Source: Cryptomeria japonica (lineage: Eukaryota > Streptophyta > Pinopsida > Cupressales > Cupressaceae). From it: a DNA stretch of 64,000 nt. The stretch spans positions 722,451,649-722,515,648 of the forward strand of contig NC_081413.1 of assembly GCF_030272615.1 (NCBI RefSeq). The letters run 5' to 3'. The notes below the pieces were generated by a model. The model had not been told where the DNA came from. It ran no database searches and saw only the letters and a program-made list of their open reading frames with translations. Below, piece after piece: positions 59,381 through 64,000 of this stretch. The stretch's first letter is position 1; every line of letters begins with the position of its first letter. The translations under genes were made by a program, and so were the position numbers.

Positions 59381-60505
59381 CTAGTTATTGGATGAGGTTC
59401 CATCACTGAATTCGAGTGTGGATCCATTTTGCACATTTGAATCTTCCTTTTTCACCCACATCTTCTTATGTTGATCTTTGATTTCATCTACCTTTGCTTT
59501 TCCTTTCTCATCTGATTTGGTCTTGTTCATTGGTGCATTCTTGCTTCTGCAATATTTTGCAATATGACCTAGTTTGTTGCATGCATGACATACAACATTT
59601 CTCTGCATAGGCCTAAAGTTCATTTGATTTTGTCTCATCCTACATTGGTTAGAGATATGCCCAAACATTCCACATGCAAAACATCTCTTATTCTGGAAAT
59701 TGTTCATCATTCTGCACACATTTGACTTATGTCCAAAATTGTTGCATTTGAAGCACTGACTGGTAAAAGTAGGACCATTGTTCATTACCCTATTTCCGCA
59801 TTCACTTGCTATATGACCAAATCTATTGCAAATAAAATATCCACCATTGAATTTATAGGCATTAGGATGTCTTACTAGAGGTTTCTTACTCTTCTGCTGA
59901 TGATTGCTTTGATCAGAACTAGAGGATTCTCCTTTCTCAAATCCAAGTCCTTGCATGTCTTTCCCATGTCTTTGACTTTCCAACATCTCATCTAATCAGG
60001 ATGAACTAGCTTTGAACTTTTATTTGTACTCATTAGCAGTAGTCTTCTCATCTCTCAAAATTATGATCTGCCTTTCAAGTTCTTGTTCATCATTCTTTGT
60101 TTGTGCCAATTCAAGCTTCAACTTATCATTCTCATATGTCAATCTGCAACATTCATCGAATTTTTCCTTCAATGATTGACTTAGATCTTCTTCATTCTTC
60201 TTCTAACCTTCAATCTCCTTAGTCAACTTCATGACAATAGATTGCATCTCATTCTTCAAAATTGCATTCTCCTTGACCAACAGTCTTATCTTGTAAGACT
60301 TGATTGCCAAACTTTGTTCTTCTTTCTCCTTCAGCTTATCCATCAGTTCCTTTCTCTTTTCTCTAGAGGTGTTCAATTGATCCTTCAATGTATCAATGAA
60401 GTCTCCCATTGCATTCAGATTTCTTTTTAGGAAACTCTTTTCTTTCATCGTTGCATCAAGATCTTCAAGTGTCACACTAAGTTGTCTCTACAAATCGGAG
60501 TCCAT
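59381..60505 (-). pseudogene. LARD B gag with zinc knuckles
   Basis: One 375-codon frame from ATG 60505 (MDSDL) to the stop at 59381-59383, with about four internal stops and no frameshift. Residues 7-165 form a long Lys/Glu/Leu coiled coil (LEDLDATMKEKSFLKRNL, KELMDKLKEKEEQSLAIK). Four zinc-knuckle positions follow. The first lacks Cys 1 (YFICNRFGHIASEC). The next three are complete: CFKCNNFGHKSNVC, CFACGMFGHISNQC and CHACNKLGHIAKYC. A Lys/Asp-rich tail closes it. The knuckles imply RNA binding and packaging. Lack of a typical Copia gag core suggests a rearranged gag. It is a close counterpart of LARD A gag. Confidence 0.78.
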
Positions 60506-60558
60506 TGATTCAATCTTTTGGATCTTCCTCAAGTTTTTAGGATTCTTTTGAGGCACAA

Positions 60559-60573
60559 GGCTTTGATACCAAT
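60559..60573 (-). promoter_or_regulatory. Primer-binding site of LARD B
   Basis: On the minus strand ATTGGTATCAAAGCC follows the LTR end. It matches the Met-tRNA type core TGGTATCAGAGC with one change. Confidence 0.8.
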
Positions 60574-61197
60574 TGTTGGAATCAATGAACACTGAGAGGG
60601 GGGGGGGGGGTGGGTGAATTAGTGTTCTGCTATTTACAAATTTATTAAGTTAATTATTTAACCACCAAATGCAAATAATTAAAAGCAAAGTGCAGAAACA
60701 TAAACCAATTAAACATGCAACCAGAGCACTGGAATTTTTACATTGAAACCCAAAAGGGAAAAACCACAGTGGGATTTGAACCCACAATATTATTATACTA
60801 TGGCCAATAGTAAAACAATATTACAAAAGTGGAATGTACTTGCACTCAATGCTCAATTACAAAATAGGGTTGTAACCTCGGAGGACTCACTATCCTACAA
60901 ATGTGATTTATAAGAAGATACAATGTCCGAACTAGAGAGTATAGCATCTACAAATGCCAAAAATCAATTCTGTTTAGGCTGAAGAGTGATCTGTTGTCAC
61001 TGCTCGGAAAAAATACTCTATTCTGCTCTGCTACATGTATCGAATCATGAAAACTTAAGATGCGCACGTGAAACTGCGCTCAATTACTTCCATAAAAATA
61101 TCGCATACACACCACCACCTAAAATGATCATCCAAGTTGATCTAATATATTTGCACCACCAAAATAGATCTTCATTAGGTTGGCTTCACAAAACTAC
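60574..61197 (-). repeat. Truncated 5' LTR of LARD B
   Basis: It matches 54143 to about 54770 of the complete LTR, up to GGCTTCACAAAACT, then switches to LINE sequence. A run of 13 or so G (plus strand, about 60598-60611) and a GTGGG-loop-CCCAC hairpin at 60769-60785 are present. About 500 bp of the U3 side is missing. Confidence 0.8.
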
Positions 61198-62165
61198 AAA
61201 CAGACTCCCATTTAACCAAACTCCACCTAGAAGAGTGCAAGTTGCCACTCCAAAGGAATTGGCGAGACAAAGCATCAGATTCCTCAAGGAAATACCTTGG
61301 AGCAGCCTGAACAAAACCCCTATAAAGAGGAAGATCCTGAATCACAGATTGAAGGAGAGTAACTCGAGTAGCTGTAAAAAGCCACCTATGAGTCCAATGG
61401 TTGACCTTCCGATAAAGTTTATCCAAAAGTTCTTTCCAAAAAGGTCAAAACTACCTACTAACAGCGAGAGGAACACCCAGATAGATGAAAGGAAGAGATC
61501 CAATTTGGAACTTCAAAATATTGGCAATTCTTCTCTGATTAGCCCTAGTAGGGGTATTAAAAAAAATAGATAGAGGACTTGTTCTCATTCACTCGCTGAC
61601 CTAATGCAGCTAAATAGACATCGAGTGTATGCCTAAAGGATTCGACTTCATGGAGGCAACCTAACCCAAGAAGAGTTGTATCATCCACAAATTGGAGATA
61701 TGAGAGCTTATGTAATCCAAATCCCCAATTACATCCGTAGATCGCACCCTGAGAAACACGAGACTTAATGAATCGGCCCAATCCCTTAGCCATGATAATA
61801 AACAAGTACAAAGATATAGGATCTCCTTGCCTCAGACCCCTGGAAGCTCCAAATAACTGAAAAGGCTCCCGATGCAATAAGAACAGAGAAAGAAGTTGAG
61901 GTCACACAACTCATAACCCAACTAACCCACTCCAAATTGAATCCAAAGGCCAAGAGAATCTGACTCAAAAAAAAACTCCACTTAACCCTATCATAAGCTT
62001 TAGCCATATCCAATTTGATAAAATAGATCTCTCCTTAGATACTGCCATGAAATGAATAGCTTCAGAAGCAATGACAACCCAGTCCAAAATTTGTCTGCCA
62101 GCAACAAAACCCCCTTGTTCATCAAAAATCAACATAAGTGATTGACCATATATAGAAAGCTCCTA
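61198..62165 (-). pseudogene. LINE (L1-type) reverse transcriptase fragment
   Basis: Read from 62165 downwards on the minus strand: GGFVAGRQILDWVVIASEAIH, one base shift, then LDMAKAYDRVKWSFF (catalytic Asp), RGLRQGDPISLYLFIIMAKGL and LSYLQFVDDTTLLGLG (active site FVDD). KSSIYFF, stop and shift follow, then IGSLPFIYLGVPLAVSR, and finally WTHRWLFTATRVTLLQSV and RWSLVKWESVC. This is the RT and thumb of a plant L1-clade LINE. The 5' endonuclease part is absent (5'-truncated near 62165). The zf-RVT region and the start of RNase H are missing between here and 54142. Confidence 0.85.
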
Positions 62166-62387
62166 AGAAGCTCCAACATTTTCTCTCCTCATTTGTAGGT
62201 TATATTTGAGCTCCTCATCATATAGGAGTTTACATTCTCTTTTAAATTTGTTTTTATCATTTTTATTTTTATTATGTCGATAGTTTAATCTAGTTTATTT
62301 CATTTGTCTAACATACTAGAGTTGTTGTTGTGTTCCTTTATTTTTGCAGTGTGTAGTTGGGTGGGATTTGTGAGGTTGCAGGCAAGT
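62166..62387. other. Short AT-rich spacer
   Basis: No gene. It lies between the LINE 5' truncation point and dispersed repeat copy 2. Confidence 0.5.
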
Positions 62388-63354
62388 TTACCAATGTCCC
62401 AAGCTACAACAATCATATGGATGACAACACATCATGTAGGTGTCCTCAACAAATAGCTCCAAGTTACATCTAGTTTGTTAATATATGTTATGGTATTAAT
62501 TTATTAGATTTCTTTTTAAGTTAGTCAAATATCATTTTTTATATTCTTTCACAATGTTTCAATTTAACAAATATATTAATTTTTCTAGTTTAAAACATCT
62601 CTAGAATAATATTATCAAATTTTCACAATCTATGCTAACATCTTGGTTGCTTTTAGATTTTATTGTGTCAACTTTCCAAATCCAACCCTAATCCTCCATT
62701 ACCATTTAATTATCCTCTAATCATATGCACATGGGATAATCAATGATTAATCTCATGCTTGACTAATCTAAGTTCCCATGAGGATCCACTTGTCATACCA
62801 AGTACTTGCATGTACATGACAAGTAGTACGAGAGGTATGACCTAGTTTCTATTTCTTATTTGTTTTATTTGAATTTGGTAATTGGAATATGAACTCTACC
62901 TCTTTTTAATGAACCTTTAAATTTAAAATTTCGCATATACTTAAGAGTATGGAACAAGTCCATTTCTACAATTTTAAAATCCTCTCAGGAGTATTGAACA
63001 AGTCCATTTCTACAATTTCAAAATAATCTCAAGGTATCTTCAAAATAAATTTTACACAATTGAACACAATAGATTTAAGGCTCAATTCTAAATAATTGAA
63101 CAACATAAAAACCAGAGAACAATTAATCATTGAGCATCTCATAGAAAGACAATTGAATATTATTTGAAAGATTCAAGACTCTTGTAAATTACAATAGCTT
63201 CCATTAATTCTCAATATTACATGAACTATAGCTATCTATCATCTTGATAATATATTCCAGAACAAACACAACCTAATCCAGAAGTAATAACCAGAACTTT
63301 TGGAACGCAAGAAAAGAAAGTAATCATCCGAAACATGGTTTCCAATAATTCCCA
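62388..63354 (+). repeat. Diverged dispersed repeat, copy 2
   Basis: It starts CCAATGTCCCAAGCT and aligns in the same order with 24437-25975, lacking about 700 bp of that copy's middle. It contains a local duplication of GGAACAAGTCCATTTCTACA-like text (near 62950 and 62996). It ends with GAAACATGGTTTCCA at about 63354. Confidence 0.65.
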
Positions 63355-63585
63355 ATATCATGTTCTGATTGCTACCATTTTTATTTCTCTGAGACCTAAC
63401 AATATACCGGTAAGAAGATGAATCTGCTCATTTGACAAACCCATTCATAGATTTAAACACCATTAAAGAGGAAACAGAAAAACTTGTTCTTTGGATCCTT
63501 TTGGATAAACCAGATTTATCCAGAAATGTATACAAGATCAGAAGCTTGATTACAGAATTTGGGTTGAGGAAATGCAGAGGTTTGA
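63355..63585 (-). other. Probable 3' UTR of the PADRE gene
   Basis: Sequence directly downstream (minus strand) of the stop codon of the host gene. No other feature is seen. The length and the poly-A site are not determined. Confidence 0.45.
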
Positions 63586-64000
63586 TCAGGCCCTTGGCTT
63601 GTCAGCTTCCCTAATGGTCTCCAAATTTGGCCTCCAAGACCTGCTCTTGCTCAATCTATACTTTCCCAAATCTATCTGTAGCTCTGAAAGGCCTTCAACA
63701 TCCATTTTGGGCACCACAACAATATTTAAACCACCTGGCAAATCTCCACCCAGATCATCATGATCACGAGCTTTGTCTTGGAACACCATATCCCCAAACA
63801 ATGGGATGATTTTTTTCTCAAAGTTCTTGGAACCCTTTTTCATGGCGGATTTTGCCCTGACTGCAATTGAGGCCATGTCTGAGTCTGAAACCACACCCTG
63901 CAACTTTGACATGGGAAGAAGAAAATACAGATGGCCCAATTCCAAATCCTCATCTGCAGACAGGGGATTTATTCGACGACCAACCTGTAAAGAATCTGCA
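63586..64000 (-). CDS. PADRE (DUF4228) domain protein, C-terminal part
   Basis: The only clear host gene. The frame is open from the right window edge to the TGA at 63586-63588 (138 codons). The first residues, ADSLQVGRRINPLSADEDLE, followed by LGHLYFLLPMSKL, are the signature of PADRE/DUF4228 proteins, small plant proteins often induced by stress or pathogens. SDSDMASIAVRAKSAMKKG comes next, then an acidic linker, and the conserved C-terminal RSWRPNLETIRE-type block. The N-terminus lies beyond the window, so the start, any introns and the promoter are unseen. No stop or frameshift is present, in contrast to the surrounding elements. Precise function cannot be told from sequence. Confidence 0.85.
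   Translation of the reverse strand, partial: ADSLQVGRRINPLSADEDLELGHLYFLLPMSKLQGVVSDSDMASIAVRAKSAMKKGSKNFEKKIIPLFGDMVFQDKARDHDDLGGDLPGGLNIVVVPKMDVEGLSELQIDLGKYRLSKSRSWRPNLETIREADKPRA

Larger units (their letters stand above)
54143..61197 (-). mobile_element. LARD B: pol-less Copia-LTR element, minus strand
   Basis: Read on the minus strand: truncated 5' LTR (61197-60574), Met-tRNA PBS (60573-60559), gag with zinc knuckles (60505-59381), ORF2 (58978-55740), PPT (about 55295-55281) and a complete 3' LTR (55280-54143). It has no protease, integrase, RT or RNase H. It shares plan and protein motifs with LARD A. The 5' LTR lacks its outer half. The sequence at 61198 is LINE RT text, while the LINE text at 54142 is RNase H, so a deletion across the right junction is likely. 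Confidence 0.8.

Noticed and set aside
60766-60790. tRNA gene suggested by GGTTCAAATCC
   Set aside because: Only a T-arm-like hairpin is present; no acceptor stem, D-arm or anticodon arm around it.

Overview
The window looks like intergenic DNA from a large, AT-rich land-plant genome. A conifer or other gymnosperm is my best guess, inferred from the long LTRs, nested Tat/Athila/Copia retroelements and decayed L1-type LINEs; the sequence does not prove it. Almost all 64 kb is retrotransposon. The only convincing host gene is the 3' end of a PADRE (DUF4228) domain gene on the minus strand at the right edge (63586-64000).

Left part (1-24 kb). A Copia-type LTR remnant (about 105-1476) is followed by gene-free DNA. 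At 4544 a non-autonomous element begins ('LARD A', plus strand). It has a Copia-style LTR and a Met-tRNA-type primer-binding site, a gag with a run of CCHC zinc knuckles, a second ORF of unknown function and no pol. Its gag is split near 5957 by about 1.3 kb of unclassified sequence. That sequence is itself split by a 13.2-kb Ty3/gypsy Tat-lineage element (5990-19213), which has a perfect AGATG target-site duplication and two RNase H domains. Gag and ORF2 of LARD A resume at about 20.5 kb and end near 23.7 kb without a recognisable 3' LTR.

Right part (24-63 kb) is a four-layer nest. The base is a minus-strand LINE (RT at 61198-62165, RNase H at 53920-54142 and 26040-26328). Its RNase H is interrupted by element 3 (26329-53919), a pol-less Tat-like element. 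The 3' LTR of element 3 is interrupted, with TSD TAAAC, by an Athila-like element (35058-52809) carrying a long ORF in the env position. Between the pol and env-position ORFs of that element sits a young minus-strand Copia (42240-48943, TSD ATTAT, LTRs about 1.3% diverged by hand count). Its 1356-codon gag-pol frame has no frameshift, only seven stops, all explicable as C-to-T changes. A second pol-less element of the LARD A type ('LARD B', minus strand, 54143-61197) also lies in the LINE. The junction at its right end looks like a deletion that removed half an LTR and the middle of the LINE.

How the parts relate. The Tat element (or a relative) is the plausible supplier of enzymes for element 3, which has similar PBS, PPT, U5 and subterminal repeats. 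An autonomous Copia would be needed for LARD A and B. None of the pol genes is intact. The items most worth a second look are the accessory ORF shared by LARD A and B, the env-position ORF of the Athila-like element, TCGTACGA-type repeats found in leaders of otherwise unrelated elements, the methylation-style decay of the Copia, and an LTR-divergence order that contradicts the nesting order.
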